A stretch of DNA of 64,000 bases, taken from Gymnogyps californianus (Eukaryota > Chordata > Aves > Accipitriformes > Cathartidae). Below, piece after piece: positions 34,814 through 49,175 of this stretch (positions within the stretch are counted from its first letter, which is position 1; each line of letters opens with the position of its first letter). Location: contig NC_059478.1 in the NCBI RefSeq assembly GCF_018139145.2, forward strand, positions 36,001,001 through 36,065,000. Reading direction: 5' to 3'. The position numbers were made by a program, and so were the translations under genes. The notes beneath the pieces were generated by a model. That model saw only the letters and a list, made by a program, of their open reading frames with translations. It ran no database searches and was not told the DNA's origin.

Positions 34814-37800
34814 GTCCGGGAAGAGACTGACACAGAAAAATGAATAGCAAAGCATTTAAAACAAAAGACAAAAAAAAGGACATGCTCTGCATTAATGCCA
34901 TTTTATATTTCATTATTATACTTAGCCGTTTCTTACTGGTAAAAAGACATATGGGGAATGTTCCTTACATTTTCCTTCTCATTTAATTTTACTTCATTCG
35001 CTTTTGTGTTTAGCTTTTCAACCACCAGTTCTTTATTCTTCATCCTGGGACATCTTCAGTGACCAAGGTCATATTGTAAATGAAAATGCACCCTTAGACA
35101 CTAACCAGGAATATGTCCTCTCTACCTTGCTTATGCACTTAAAATGCTTTTTATTTTATTTAAAAATGCCCATCAACTGCCTGCTAAAAGTATAAAAAAT
35201 CTTTTCCATTAGCTGTCACCGAATATTTATCATGAAATTTAACGTGGAAAAGAACTGCTTTGTTTCTGTATTAACTCTCAACTCTTTTGAGAACGTTTTA
35301 ACGCGTCCCAGCTTGGCTTCCCCCAGAACTCCGTGCCTCTTACTGACTACCCCAGCACTCAGGATTTCTCTCTTTTTAAACATGAGCAACAAAACAAAAC
35401 CCCAAGATCAATAAAGTTGCGATTTTACTCTAGAGTGGACTTTCTTCCCCTTCCTTCTATTCTGTGGGATAAAAAAAAGCTGGCAGGATGGGATGCTTGA
35501 ATGGGACATTCATTTGGGGGACCTTCGTGCTGAACGACTGTCCCAAAAATACAGGATCAGCAGACCAGCAATGGAGATCCATCACGCAGATACAAACCCT
35601 TCCCTTAGTGGTCAAAAAGCAACATAAAATATTGGCTAATACTATTTCCCTTTATTGGATTGAGATTTTCCTCTTTTTTTTGGATACTTTAAACTTATAT
35701 TTCACCACCCTGTTTTGCATAATGACATTTGGTAAACTATGGATTTGATGTAGCCTCCACTGGTGAGAACTGACATTTTCCCACTGACTTCTCCCAACAC
35801 CTTCTCTCATCTATGAAAATAAATATCTTTTCCCAGTGACGAACCATAAAGAAGCCAAATAATCTTACATTTTCTGTCTCGCTGGTCTTGTTTGCATTTA
35901 CCCCAGCCAGAAAACAGCGTTAGTGACCTGAAAGTGGGCTGTTTTTTGTGTAATCAACACGAATAACACAGGCTTTAAAAACTTCCAGCGGGAGCAGAAA
36001 GAGATGGACAGCAAGGTGTGAGGCTTGGTGGGGTTTCTGCTTCCTTCTCACCCTTTTCCAGAGTGAGACTGTGTTAGAGCATAGGCATGGCAGCAAAATA
36101 AGACCCGATGTTTGGCTTCACACCGTATGGAAAAGCAGTACCTTCCTTACACTTTGGAGACAAACAGCCTCTTAGAGGATTTACGCCTGCTGGCACGCAG
36201 GGCTGACACAACCGTTGGCCCTGGATATTCATCACCAGCGACGCCGCACACCCATGCCCAGCAGCCCGGTCTGCTCTGCCGCTGGTGCTCAGCAAATGGT
36301 GATGATGGGAAGGGAGGAAGGCAGCACCCGGCCTCTGAGGTCCCTGTCCTCCGTGGCATAGCACGGGCCAGGATGAGCTGGGCTGGGCTTTCTCACCTGG
36401 AGAGCATCAAGCTCCCAACTCGACACCAGGATGGGGAGGAGAGGTGGGAGGGGATAAATAAATATTTTTCCACCGGTAAAATCTGGCTTGGCGCAACTGA
36501 AATAAAGGAAACATGAAAAGGCTGACAATGGTATTTTTAAATAACAGTCCAGTTTAAAACAGAACACTGCTAACACAAATCTAACTCATTAAAAGTAAGA
36601 GCTTTGCTAATACTTTATCAAGGCACCCTGAACAATCCAGACAGTTACAAGATAAATTACACGATGTTTTGAATTTGCATTTTTGGGTGACAGACCCTTT
36701 TAGCCTGACTTACACTTGTGATCACTGCAAACAACACTCCCCGGAGTTTCTCTATGTATTGCATAGGACTTGCCCAAATTTACCCAGGACTCAGGGAGAT
36801 GTGCGTGGCTTCCCCCTTAGAGCTCGTGGTACAAAGCACCCAGGAGAGTACGCAATATAGAATGTATTGCCTTGACAAGCTGCAGCATGATGCTGCCGCA
36901 GTGGATTTGAGATAGTCTGTGCCTGTGAGGCCCCTGTATAATCAGGAGGGAGGAATGATCAGAGGTGGTTTACACCATCACAGGAGTGAGGGACACTGTT
37001 CCCTCAAAAGCAAGCGCATTGCCCAGTCCATTTTTCTGTCGTATGCAGCCTTTGCTTTTCCTTGCTTTAGTACCATTTGAATGTTAGCGTACATAATGCT
37101 ACGTCTGTAGGAGTGCACAGAAAGAGAAGTACATAGGCAAAGACTGCACATGGAAGAATAAAATGTTAGAGACTAATTACAGCACTGCTACTCAAAGAAG
37201 ACAGCTCGATTGTTTAAATTTCATAGAAAGGAAAATCCGGAACAGGTTTGTCAACAGGTTTCTGAAGAGCCCAAATGACATTTCACACTTTTACAGATGC
37301 TACTACCTAATTATTCCAATAAGACCAATGCTTAATGGGGTTTCAGAATTCTAGATGCTAATTTCAATGTTTTTAGGGTTTTTAAGTATGTAATATTGAC
37401 ATTTACAACTGGTTGGATTTATGGCACAGAGTTTTTACCTGTTAGATAAAGTTCAACATATGTGCAGAATTACCTTCAAAAAATATAAGGCCAGTGGTGA
37501 ACAGTTCCAAATCTTTTTCTTATCCATTATAAATCGTTGTTCATTTACAGACCTATACGGCTAACATATTGCTTCTTTGCAATTACAGAATGCTGTCATC
37601 TGTAAGAAAAGGCAAATCTATGAAATATCTCTCCACATTCAGCATATTCATACTGAATTATGCCACAGTTTGACTCATAATATGACTGTATACAACAAGG
37701 AACTTGCATATACACATCCACATGTATGTGCTTGTGCACCCTGGTATATACATTACTGATAGCCAGTATCAACAGACAAGAACTCTAAAATCTCTTCTAT

Positions 37801-40800
37801 CCCTGCCAGTTATCTGCTATATGATCGTGGACATTTCACTTCAAAATAAATGTGGGTGAAACCATCCACCAGTTTTATTTCTCTCCACTAATGCCTTACT
37901 GGCTGGATTTTCATATTGCTGAACATCAGAAGGGCAATTTCAGACCGTGAAATAAGTCTGATTTTATCCTCTCAAGTCTGTCAGGGTCCCCACTTGTAAA
38001 ATGGAAGGTAATGCTTTTCTCTGTTAGGAATTGTTATGCAAATTTAATTTAAGTTTAAAAAGAATACAGTTATAAAAGGCCAATCATTATTTACTTATTA
38101 TCAATGCACTGATTTTAGTCTATAGCTAGTATGAATGAACTGTTCCTTGTATGAATAAGTTTCCAATGTTTCTGATCACTACAGTGCAAGAGACTAAATT
38201 TAGAATGAATTGCAAGCAAATTCAGAAAGGTCACAATGTCCAGCAAGGAGCACCATGAGCTGGGAGAACAGGAATCTACAGCCGGTAGCAAACCACCCTC
38301 TCGTTGATGATGAAGTAGCAAGACACCCGGATATTATTGCTGGCGCACTGCATTGTTCTAGCAGTGTTTCCACAGGAGAAACTACTGCCAGCTTCTTTAT
38401 TTTTACCCCATTTCCAACCCACCTCTCTAGGTCTGCAAGAAAAAACGGGAAGCAAAACTGGAGGTGGAAGGCAAGAGGGGACGGGAGATGCAGGGGAGGA
38501 AGGCGATAGCGCAGATCCATCCTCCTGCTTCCGTGCCGCCGTGCCTGCCAGCACAGAGACAGCCGGGACACAGCAACAGCCATTGTCAACGGGCAGAAGC
38601 TATTTCCCAAGTTGTTAAAACTTTTGAGCAGCAAAATGTCTAAGAACTGCATGTTGGTTACTGCAAATTTTCTTGGAAAGTATCCTGTCACTGTGATTTA
38701 TAATTAACTCTATCTCCTTCGTCTATTTGTTCTCAGAATGCATCATGTTGTAGCAACACAAAACATTTCCAGCTTGAGCATTTTTAAAGCTTTTTGTGGA
38801 CATCAGTGGATTTTGGCTGGCTGGCATTATCCTTTACAGGCAGGTGAATACGATCCCCACGCTTCCAGGAAACCAGATCACAAGAACTGGACAAAGGCGC
38901 AGAAGCAAAACCAGAACAGAAGCTAGGCTAGCTCACTCCCGGTTTGCAGGACCTCATTCTAATTCCACCTCCCATTTCAATAAAATAATGTGTTTGTGAA
39001 AACTTGCACTTGTTTTTTAATAATTTCAAAAGGTGAAGTGTTACAAGTATATTTATTGTTTTTATAGATAGAGTTCTTTTTATTATATTCATATACTTGC
39101 AATTGCCTGTACTGATACTTGGAACAATATTTCCAGTGTTTATAATTACAGTTACTTAACCTGCAATATAGCCAGATAAGCAGTTTAAAAGTAATTTGGA
39201 ATTTCATTATGGTAGCAAAGGAATGTGTAATTCTCAAAGCCTTTGCTGTTAACCAAGCAAGGTCATGTCACACAACAAAACACACAGAATTGGTTCTGTC
39301 CTGGTTTCCATGATGCTCTTCTCCCTAGTTTTAAGAAGTTCGTGAAAGGCATGTCTCCCTTTTTTTCCCTGAGAAATTATTCTAATGTCTAAAAGAGTTG
39401 CCCTAAAAAGGAATTTTTAATTGCTAGATGTTTATGTTCAAAGCATTGCTCCTTTTCCTCTGTAAATAACTGCAGAAAACAAATATTCACAGATGAGCAA
39501 GCGGCTGCAATGACAGTGGCTTGCCCAAGACACGTTTCATCTTCAGCTTTGTCAAGGAGCTTGTCTGATCGCTGGTCCGACAGCTCAGTTTCCCTGTTAA
39601 TCTCGTTGTTCCATTACCTCTTTAAAAAAGGAAAGTAGCATCAATAAATATTTCTAACGCTTTCCCAGCTCCTTCCACTCGCCTCTATAAAGTCACCTTT
39701 CCCATGCCAGAGATGAGGAGACCAGTAATTCCACCAATTGTCCGTGGATCTCCATCATCCCCTGCAAGTAAGCAGGGATATTCCCATACTCAGCAACCGC
39801 ATCCAACACGGGATCAAAGGGAAGAGGAGCGGCAGCTGCGTGAGCAGCAGGCCGGTGAGCGTGGGGCACACGGCGCGGCTCCCGCGCCCGAGAGGCCAGG
39901 GCTGACGGCTTTCTGCTAACGATGCGGAGGTGGAGGGACGGCTAGTCAGGCATTGAAATTCCCACAGAACAAACTGTAATGCTGTAAGAGGTGCCATTTC
40001 ATTGTATATATGGTAAAATTATTTATCGTTGGCACCCTGGAGCCTTGAATAAGACACTTATTACTTTAAATAAGTGATTGATTCTAGAAGTACGTGTGGA
40101 CATAGTTATGACGCCGCGTCTTCAGCGGCATCAGCAGACAAGGGATGCCGCAGGGGAAGTTTCGCTCTTTGGGAAACCTGTAAATCCAGCGCAGTTTCCA
40201 TTTGTCTCACTTTTTAAACATTAACTGGACTTGACAAAAGGATTTTGTCAGATTATAGTATTTCAACTAGGATATTTAGTATGTCAGATGTTATTAGTTT
40301 TAATCAGGCTAAAAGTAAGATGCTGACCTCAGTCTTTCACGCAGAGACACCGAAGACGTGCCGCTGTCGGTCACGCCATGAAGGGACACAGCCGTGCCGG
40401 TTAAGAACACTTGATGTGTCTTTTTGTTTTATTCCCCAGTTTCTTTCCATTCTGTTTTTATAGAAATGGTTGTCATATATAGATCTATTTTTTCATGGAT
40501 TACAATGAACAGAATTCCTGATATGGTGTGTTTTAATTGCCTTAATTAGAAACTTGTGAGGAAGAATTTACTAAAAATCTTATCGTGCCAAAATTTTGAC
40601 CCTGAAATACTTTTACAGTGTTTTCTCCTCAATCTTAGGGAAAGAGAAGATAAGGATTTTCAAAAATGTTGGGAATTCATTTGAGGATAATCACTGGTTT
40701 TGCACCTCCTTAGCAAGTCTTCACTAAACATGTAGATTAAAGTCCTTTTTACAAGATAAAACCAGCATGTTCTAGATCTACCCTGCATCAGGTGGGATAT

Positions 40801-43800
40801 TTTTTACAACCTCTTTCAAATCTAGGTGATGAAAAAGATGACACTCTGAGTAAGAGTTGCAGAGATTGGTCTCCAACATGCTCCAAGGCTATTTAACTGT
40901 CTTTGTTAACATCACTCCAAGCAAAAATTAAACTTTTAAACATGGGACACCGTTTTTTCTCCTGACAACTGACAGTCTAACAGTACAGAAGTTGAAATAA
41001 CAGGAAATCCAATGGGAAAAAAAAATCAGATAAATCACAGTAATCACAGTGATCACAGTGACAGGCAGCAGAAAGCTCAATAAAATATTATACTGCTTAC
41101 TCAGGGTACAGAGTTCCAAAAACACTTGCAATGTAGAAATGGTGGCAATGAATAACAAAATAATTAATGTCTCAGTTTTTCCAGGCCAGCCCAATTGCCT
41201 TTAATTAAATCAACAGGACGGCGAAGAGGCATTCCGAGAGGGAATAGTAGAGCCCATAGTAAGGGCAGTCAGAAGAATGTGTACTCATATGTAACCAAAC
41301 CCTTAAAAGTGTTGTAAGCCAAAGTTTGTGTCTTTAAGATAATACTCCTGCAGTTCATTACAGTTACAAAACAACATTTTGGAGGATCTGTTCAATTGAA
41401 ATTGCATGTGGATAAAGTAATTGTAATTAAAATCTCTGCATTGCCGCATTCTATTTTCAGATGACAATTGTATTTCTGAGGTAGTACAATGGAAAAAACA
41501 GCATTTCAATTTCAGTCTTCCAAGCAAGTCTTGCAATGAGTGTTGACTCTTTCTTGAGTGAAGCTATCAGGATTTTTGCCGTTGAGTTCAGTGGGAGCAG
41601 CATATTCAGTAGATATGAAATCTTAAAAAAAGACATATTCAATAAATACAGAGTCTTGAAAAAGGAGTAGGTTGGGCAGCCTCGATAATTTCTTGCATTA
41701 TACGATGCAATCCCACACCACGTTCTGCTATGAATGACTTTTTGCTAATGGACTCCCATAGCTCCATCCACATGCCCGGACACACGACGTCGTGGAGTCA
41801 GCATCTTCGCTCTGCTAGTGGCCAGCGCAATGCTAAAGCCTTAGGCGGGGGGGTATGCTGTCAGAGCTCTACAAGCACTTGAGAAGGCTACCCACAATCC
41901 TCGCTGAGTGGTACTAACCATGAAATTATTTTCACGTTTTCAAGTCAAACACTTCTGATGATTGTAAATTCCTTCACAAAAGCCTTTTCGTTGAGATGTG
42001 GAAGACTATGGAGGTTATCTGCACTTTAATTAAAAAGGAATAAAAATAAAAGAAATAAAAGCTGGCCCAACGGTTTTTGTTGACATCATGCACTTTAGAT
42101 CGTTCTAATGCAGAGTAGTAGATTTGACTTGTATTTGCCTTAGTGCCAGTAAGAACCAGAAGAGACGCACTGCACAGAGCAGACACAGTCACCAGCTCAC
42201 TCTTTGATAAATTCTCATTCTGAATTGGCTTCCTTTCCAAAATATTTTTTAAAATTTTTCTTTCTAAAAGTTTCATAACCCTTTTTACAACCTGGGTTTC
42301 ACACAACATTTCCAACGGGTTGTTTTTGTTTTATTTGAGGGAGCTCTCCTGTTTGTAGGGTGGGAGCTTACCAGACCAATGTTTTAGGAAGTACGAGAGA
42401 TGCTGTGCCCAGCAGGAAGCTCACGCGCCTCTCTAGCTTGGTAGAGGAGGGGATGAAGAACCTAACTAACCTAACAAATGCAAAGCTCAGAATTTAATAA
42501 TCTACATTTTTGCCCTTTGCATTAGATTATTACGTTCTCTAACCTAAGTTGTTGGGTTTTTTTGCTTTGCCCCTTATTTTTTCCTCCTTACTTCTGCTTC
42601 TGGCGTTGCTGTATAATGCAAGAAGTTGCTGAAAGACGCTTTGGACTCCGCTGAACACACCTTTTGCAAGACTCTCACAGGACACAAAACAACTCATTCA
42701 ACTTAATTCAAATGTAACAGAGCTAATATACTTTGGACCAGAGAGCAAATGATTATTTTGCATATACTATCCTTTGCCTGCAGATTTCAGAAGATGGAAA
42801 TTTCAGGCTTATAATGGACATTCAGTTGAAGCCATGACTGTAAAGCACCTCCAACACGGCAGAATTATGAGTTTCAGACTAGTACAGCCCTGTTCTACTT
42901 CAGAGAAAATATTCCTGATTTACATCGTTATAAATGAGATCACCCGCTAACGCAAACATTTTCCATGATTTAAGTCTTTTAAAGAAGGGGAAAAGCCATT
43001 CATACATATTTTAGAGAGAGAGAGCCCCTGTAGCTCATTTGAATGCTGTGAGAGGTACAAATGTGGGAGGAATTTAATGAATGGATAAAAAATACAAATC
43101 CTGGAGAAAGCATTCTGATCGGTCATTAGTGATGCATTAATGACTGTGGATGCAGCCCTCGGTAACGGCAAGTCCAAGTACGCTGTTTGCTGGAGTGGGT
43201 GGTTCCTTCGGCTGGGGGGCCTCGATCATTGAGCAAATCTCACTCAGCCGCCTCCACCTCCGGAACAATTTTTCTAAGTCTTTTTCTTCTTGTGCTGAGC
43301 AGGGACAAGATGATAACAGTGGCTGGCACTAGCGAGTTAATTTTATAACGAAAACTGACATCCTACTTGAGTGCTAGCAATTTAAAAGAGTAATGGATTG
43401 TCAGTTTTAGCTGGAAAGTGGTTGTTATATGATTTTAGAAGTCTTTCGCATATTTATTTTGTCCCACTTTAAATAAATTTGGGTAAGATTTATCTCGTTA
43501 GCTCCAAATGCAAGTCCCTCTTGGCCTGATTGAGGAAACAAATTAGACTTTGCAAACATTGCAAAGACTAAATCAATACATTAATATTTAGGGGACATTA
43601 AGGAGGTTTATTAAACAGAAAAAGGGCCTTGAGTATTACTTTGGAAATATTATCCATGTTTAAATAAAAAATATAGGTTGCGGTTTCTGACTGAATCTAT
43701 AAATCGCATTTACATAGATAACTGAATTATTTACATGCACACCGTGTCAAGTGCAGATTATGTACAGAAATGGGACGATGCAGAGACGGCAGGACAGGAG

Positions 43801-46800
43801 CAAGTGCCAGGTCTCACACGCACAGGGTCTGTCCCGGGAGGAGCCCCCAATGTGCCCAGCACGGGCTAGATTAAAATAAAAATTAAGATGGCAAGTAACT
43901 TATGTAGGAAAGTTTTTGTGTCACCAGTTCCCCGGTATTAGCATTTTGGTACTGACGGAAAGCACTGATGTGACCAGGAACCGGGCTCCTGCAGGACGGG
44001 GAAGGCAGAGGGGGCAGCAGGGGTAAGCAAGGGCAGCAGAGACCGTGGGGAGTTGGAGACGGGGTGGCAAAGGGAATGAGACCTGTTATCTACACCTCAA
44101 AGCCTAAACCACAGACCTATTCGAGCTGTGCATCCATGACAGACCAAAATACAGCCTTGAAAAAACACCCCTCGATCCAGACTGTGCCAGCGGATCCTGG
44201 CGCTGCTGCCACCAGGAGCATCGCCAGGCTCCTCGTTCACGTTCAAGGAGACAAACAGATCTGTCAGATCCTTAATCCCATCGTCAGGAAGACCACGGTC
44301 ACAAACCTTGCTCACCAACGTCATGGTCACCCCTGCCCCACCAGCCCCTGTGGGAACCACCGTCCCGAACCCTGGCCACTCTCCCTGGACAGCCCATCTA
44401 CAACGCGACGGGGAGCAGCACCTTCCCCTCATCTCACATTAAAATTCATACCTGGCTAAGTTATATTTGCCTCGTCTTGTAAAAGTGCTCTCCCTTAGCC
44501 AGCATGTTTGTTCTCCCTCCCTGGGATCCACACCAAGTGTATTAATAAAGCATAACAAAATTCTCCCCGAGCCCTCTTTCGCTAGGTTAAGCAAAGCAAT
44601 CTCTTGCAGATGTGTTCTTTATTCTCCTAATCATCCTGGCAGCCCTCCCTCGGCGGCTGAGGTCCTTTTGAACACCCTGTTCTGGCCTCTGTCTCCCTGG
44701 AGTCACAAACGAGAAGCCCGACTTGCCCCTTCCCCACACGGTGCGACAGCATCGTTACCGCGTCCTGACACACGGAGGGAACCGGAGACTTTGGGCTGTG
44801 ACCTGTCGCTCTGCCCCGCGGCAAAATTAATTCTCAAGGACATCGGTAAACATGTCTTAATATTTTTGCAAATTGAAAGGGAAACGCAGCTTGGAGGATG
44901 CAATTTAAACTTTGGTAGAATAAATGTCAGATTAGAAATGGCAGAAATTGCAACCTTTTGCTAGAAAAATTATGAGCAATATAGCGTGGTAAGAGGTATT
45001 TCATTTTTTTACTTTACTGTGGCAAACATCTGATGTTTAAATCATCTGCAGTTCATGACTTTGCAGATCAAGCATCTGGCACTGAGGTAGACGGAGTTGA
45101 TTACAAACTCTGACCTTCTAAACTTTTAATTAATTACTTCATAATTCTCACTTCTTTTTAATAAGGTCACAGAAATAAAGTTAACTGGATTATCTTCCTC
45201 TCTTTCACGTGATTTTTCTTTCACTGATGTAAATGTGGGCTAAAGACACATTAGGCTTTTTTCTTTTTTATTAACTATCTTGATTAATTTTCTTGGTACA
45301 AAAAGGTGTAACTACGTAATAGGTAACAGTGATCTGGACTTGACTTGGTGGTCTTGTTAAGGCGTTGAGCAGGGATTTGGGAGACTGAAAGTCAACTTGA
45401 AGCTCTGCCAGAGATTCCTGAGTGTGGCCAAACCCCACCAGGTCTCGCAGCTCCCTGTATCCGCGCATAGGACAGTGATGGAGAGGCTGCTGCTTCCCTT
45501 CAGCCTTGGTTATTTACTGATCATGTTACCTTTCTGTGTTTTACTGATGGAAATCAAGGCATCTTTAACCCATTAAAATGCATTTATTCTCTGAAACACT
45601 TACATGACTACGTTCAGAAATTATCAGCCCAAATAGCAGAGAAGAGGATATTCAAAATGACAGCTACTGGATCTGTGTATATAGAAAGACCTCACACACA
45701 CGGAAAAAAGGAAAAAAAGAGAGCGAGCTGGATTTACATGGCTTTTAAAGTGGAGTTTCACAGCAAATAATTTTGCAATCTGGAGTTTGAACCTATCTGG
45801 GAGCTTATGATCAGACATAAGTCTTTATTCACTTAATTCGTGACACGATGCTCACCCCCCCGGCTCTTCCAGCTCTGCCGTTTTCAGCAGGAGAACGCCT
45901 TCTTTCAACGTTACTTGACAGAACACAGCCTGTAGGGCAGAGGAATTTTAAAGGGCTAAGACTTGGTTTTAAAATTTTCTTTTTCTCCTGTTATTTCCTG
46001 TGCTGCTCTAGGTCTGCTGCTGATCATTTATTCACAAGGTAAAAGGAAACCCAGCCCTTTGACTGAATGATTTTACTTTGGCAAAAGACCTGCTTTTCCC
46101 TTCATTTATTTCTCCCCAATAGCAGAAGTTGTTTCTAATCTTGAAATACAAAGCCATGAACAATATTAAAAGGAAACATAAAACTGCTTACATAAAATGT
46201 TATTGTATCATCCCTATGAACCCTATTCAGCAGGAAAGGATATATAAGCTTATAGCACCAATTAGCTGTTTGATGTTTCCTTTGCAGTCTCGGTTACTTT
46301 CAGAGAGGTCAATCTCCATCTCAAAGGATGCCTGAATCTTGCATCCTTACCTCCTGAGTCTCTGCACACGGAAGGTGAAGCGATGGCTTTATTAGCAGTG
46401 TAAGCACGAAGCGACCTGATTAAAAGTGCTTACATGCCCAAGTCCCATTCAGGACAGCTAATGACAGCGGTAAGTGTGATGCCGGTCTCTCTAAATTAAC
46501 GTGCAAAACTCAGTGTTGAGTCAAGGTGGGATCCCACCCGTGTGGGATGAGCGATTGGCGTGACTCCCTTCCGATCCACTGAGCATCCATTGCACGGCTG
46601 ATGATTATTAATATCTATGGTAATATGTACATAAAGATATGAGCTGGAATGGAAAGAAGTGGCCACAGTCATCACCGAGATGGGATGGGGCATCCTCCAG
46701 AGCTGCTGAGCCCGCTCTGCCGCTCAGTGGATGCAGGACCTCTCTCTCCAAGCAAGGAGCTCAGCAGCTCTCCCTTCTGGCTAAATGCTAAGAGAACTAC

Positions 46801-48189
46801 ACAGGAAAAAAATACAAGGACGGTGATTTCTTTTAACTTTACCTTGAAAATGGCTCACTTGTTCTGGCTGTGCTTCATGGAGCTGGTCCCTACTGCCTAC
46901 ATAAAATATAGCTGAAATGATATTGGAGTAACTGAATATATATACACAATTGAAATAATAATTGATACTGTCACAGCTTCTTCATTCCAGCTTCCCAATC
47001 CGACAGCATGCAAATACTTCTGCAATCCCTGAACAACCCCCCCACGTAAACAGTACGTGTACGGGTCTGCACGCAACAGCCGCCTCTGCGGAAGGCTATA
47101 AAAATGACTAAGTGGTGGCTTTTTGGCTGTACTGATAAAATAACGTCCTTTATGCAACAAACACACTTAGCTCTTACAAGGCAGCAGCCTAACGTTCTTA
47201 CAAACCATTGGGGTCTAAAGGTCCAGTGGTTAAGAATAATTAGTTTGAGAAGCATTTCATACACGTTATTTGTAAGGGATTTTGGTGTGCCATATGGATT
47301 AATAGAGATTGCCATTTAAATTCTTCTGTTTTATATTCATTGCTTTATTACTCATAAAAATGCAAAAGAAAATGTTAATGATGATTACACCAAAGACTAA
47401 TAAGTTAAAGCCTTAGGTTATACTTTGCATTTCTGAAGATATAAATGCAATTGCTTAATAATTATGCATATTTTTAACTATTGAGTTATTATTTCTCTAT
47501 ATGCTTGTAGTTAGCCTAATTAATTTTAAGCTCCTGTTTATATGTTTTATACATGCAACTAATTTCCAACATTTTTTTTTAGCCCCTTGCACGAGGGCAT
47601 TAACTATTACAAAGACAATCAAAACTAAGAATTTCTCACCCTGGAACAATGCAATAAATATTACCTCCACGCGTGTAAAACTGACACCGTTGTTCTGCAG
47701 CGCTTATAACAGAAAACTGTCTCACGGAAATAAATGGACTGTTCTTATTAACAATATCAGGATCTTAGTATTCCTGTGAGAAAACTGGTCTGGAAGAAAC
47801 AAAAACTGTGGATTTTAATCCAAAATCAGCTTCATTTTGTCTTCACTTGTTTATTTTGGTTCTAATGAGTTTATATTAAATTTCTAAATCTAATAGAATT
47901 TCTATTTCTGTGTTTGAAAAATTGCTTTGTGCATGCTAGCTTTCCTTTTTTTAAGCTGATGAGCTAATTCTTGTTTTTATAACAACGTTTGTGATGGCAC
48001 ACACCAGAGAAGACACCTGAGGTGCTCAAATGAAACACTGCATCTTTTAAATGCCAATAAAATTGACAGAAAACTTCATGCTTAAAGCTTCACGGGGGTA
48101 GGACACATCCATGCAGGCAGGTAAGCTGAGTGCTATGGGAACCGCAAGAAGACCTTCGGGGCTGTGGGGCTGCTGATGGGCCATAAAGC
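34814..48189. other. Longest featureless intron 2 stretch
   Basis: About 13 kb with no recognised repeat except the 9-bp array at 41034. Slightly GC-richer islands occur at 36100-36430, 38440-38560 and 44060-44830. An AT-rich block at 47330-47480 has octamer-like ATGCAAA/TTTGCAT and ATTA cores. Open frames up to 165 codons have no domain. Confidence 0.6.
41034..41060. repeat. 9-bp tandem repeat x3
   Basis: ATCACAGTA is followed by two copies of ATCACAGTG. Because the unit is a multiple of three, a chance open frame on the minus strand shows a repeated V-I-T peptide here; this is not evidence of coding. Confidence 0.9.
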
Positions 48190-48500
48190 GCCCCGGTGAA
48201 TCCTTCCTTCCAGCTGAGCCGTGCCGGGAAGGGGACGAGCTTCCCGAGGAGCGACCTGCCGCCCTGCCCACCGCCGCGGGACCGCCGCGGGATGAAGCGT
48301 TTTTGTGCTTTCTCCCAGGCTGCCCTCGAGGAACCGCCTCTGAAGGAGCCCACAAACCAATTCATTTTCCTCCTTTAAAACTCCCCTCAAAACAGTCCTG
48401 GAGGAAAGCTGGAGCTGGGCTGTTGGGGTGCCGGCGCCGCTGATGGCCGGGCCACCTGCGAACTCTGCACGACAGATCGCGCTCCGGCGTCTGTCTCACT
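48190..48500. promoter_or_regulatory. CpG-dense patch about 0.7 kb from exon 2
   Basis: GC-rich sequence containing an 11-bp direct repeat ACCGCCGCGGG at about 48271-48292 and two SacII-type CCGCGG palindromes. It lies in intron 2 about 700 bp beyond the donor of exon 2. Three overlapping minus-strand frames of 85-102 codons cross it without recognisable content. Confidence 0.35.
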
Positions 48501-49050
48501 GCATCCATCAGTTGTCTTTTATTTGATACTTTTATCCCATGGTCATCAAAGCATGTCTTGTGGCCTTGTTCTGTCCCCAAGGACAGCTGGGTCCTGATCC
48601 ACAGTGACCCCTCCACGGCATGCTGCAGTAGCGGCACTGCCTAATTCTGAACACATCTTGACATCGTAAAGGAAACGAGGATGTTTCTGGCAATATTTGG
48701 TATGAATGTTAAAATGCAAAGGCTGTAAAGCTTCTGTGAACTCAGCACCTGAGTATGCACCTTTACGTGGTGCTGAGGCTGAATACCATGCAAAACAACC
48801 AAACTTGGAGCCACGCAGGAGACCTGTACCAAACTGAGAGATACCCGCACAGCACCACTGCCAGGAACTATACCTGCACTATTGTCCCGGTATTTTCCTC
48901 TTATATTTTTACAACTTGTTCAATTGCCAGCAGAGTAGGAGTGAGGATTTAAACCTGAATTTGGCAAGTTGGAGACCCTTCTGGGCTCATTATCTATTTG
49001 CAGGGGCCCAGAATCAATGGCAGATACAGTCTATGGCTACATACATCCAA

Positions 49051-49080
49051 GAAAAAAGAAAGAAAGAAAGAATGAAAAGC
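49051..49080. repeat. (GAAA)n purine microsatellite next to exon 2
   Basis: A short GAAA/AAAG tract begins about 95 bp inside intron 2 from the exon 2 donor. On the NEGR1 sense strand it is a pyrimidine tract (TTTC)n. Confidence 0.85.
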
Positions 49081-49167
49081 TTTAAAATGTGCTTAGCTAA
49101 TGTTTCCCATCTATAAACACAGATTTTTTTAGTACATCTCCAATAACAATTTGCAATTGGTTTAAAC

Positions 49168-49175
49168 ACATACCT
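49168..49175 (-). other. NEGR1: 5' splice donor of NEGR1 exon 2
   Basis: The exon ends CAAG and is followed by GTATGTG, a good donor. The last exon base is the first base of a split valine codon, so the next exon must begin in that phase. The frame stays open for a while into the intron, but the residues after TVQ no longer resemble NEGR1, which supports the splice at this point. Confidence 0.9.

Larger units (their letters stand above)
1..49173 (-). other. NEGR1: NEGR1 intron 2 (partial, runs off the left edge)
   Basis: Everything left of the exon donor is read as intron, because no further IgLON exon could be found. I looked on the minus strand for the next expected segment (motifs of the type TVNEGTNVT and SWRHISPS) and saw no match. 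The intron is mostly AT-rich unique sequence with several CR1 fragments, one solo LTR and short CpG-dense patches, all listed separately. NEGR1 introns are very long in other vertebrates, so at least 49 kb is not surprising. Confidence 0.85.

Noticed and set aside
33457..34814. Full provirus
   Set aside because: Only one LTR is present, with no primer-binding site, polypurine tract or viral genes beside it.
38200..38691. 163-codon minus-strand open frame
   Set aside because: No domain; overlapping frames on both strands are similarly open in a slightly GC-rich piece.
44467..44964. 165-codon plus-strand open frame
   Set aside because: No recognisable domain or splice context; probably chance in a moderately GC-rich stretch.
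46085..46125. Possible NEGR1 exon 3 (minus-strand N-E-G reading)
   Set aside because: The residues around N-E-G do not match the NEGR1 second Ig domain and no splice sites fit.
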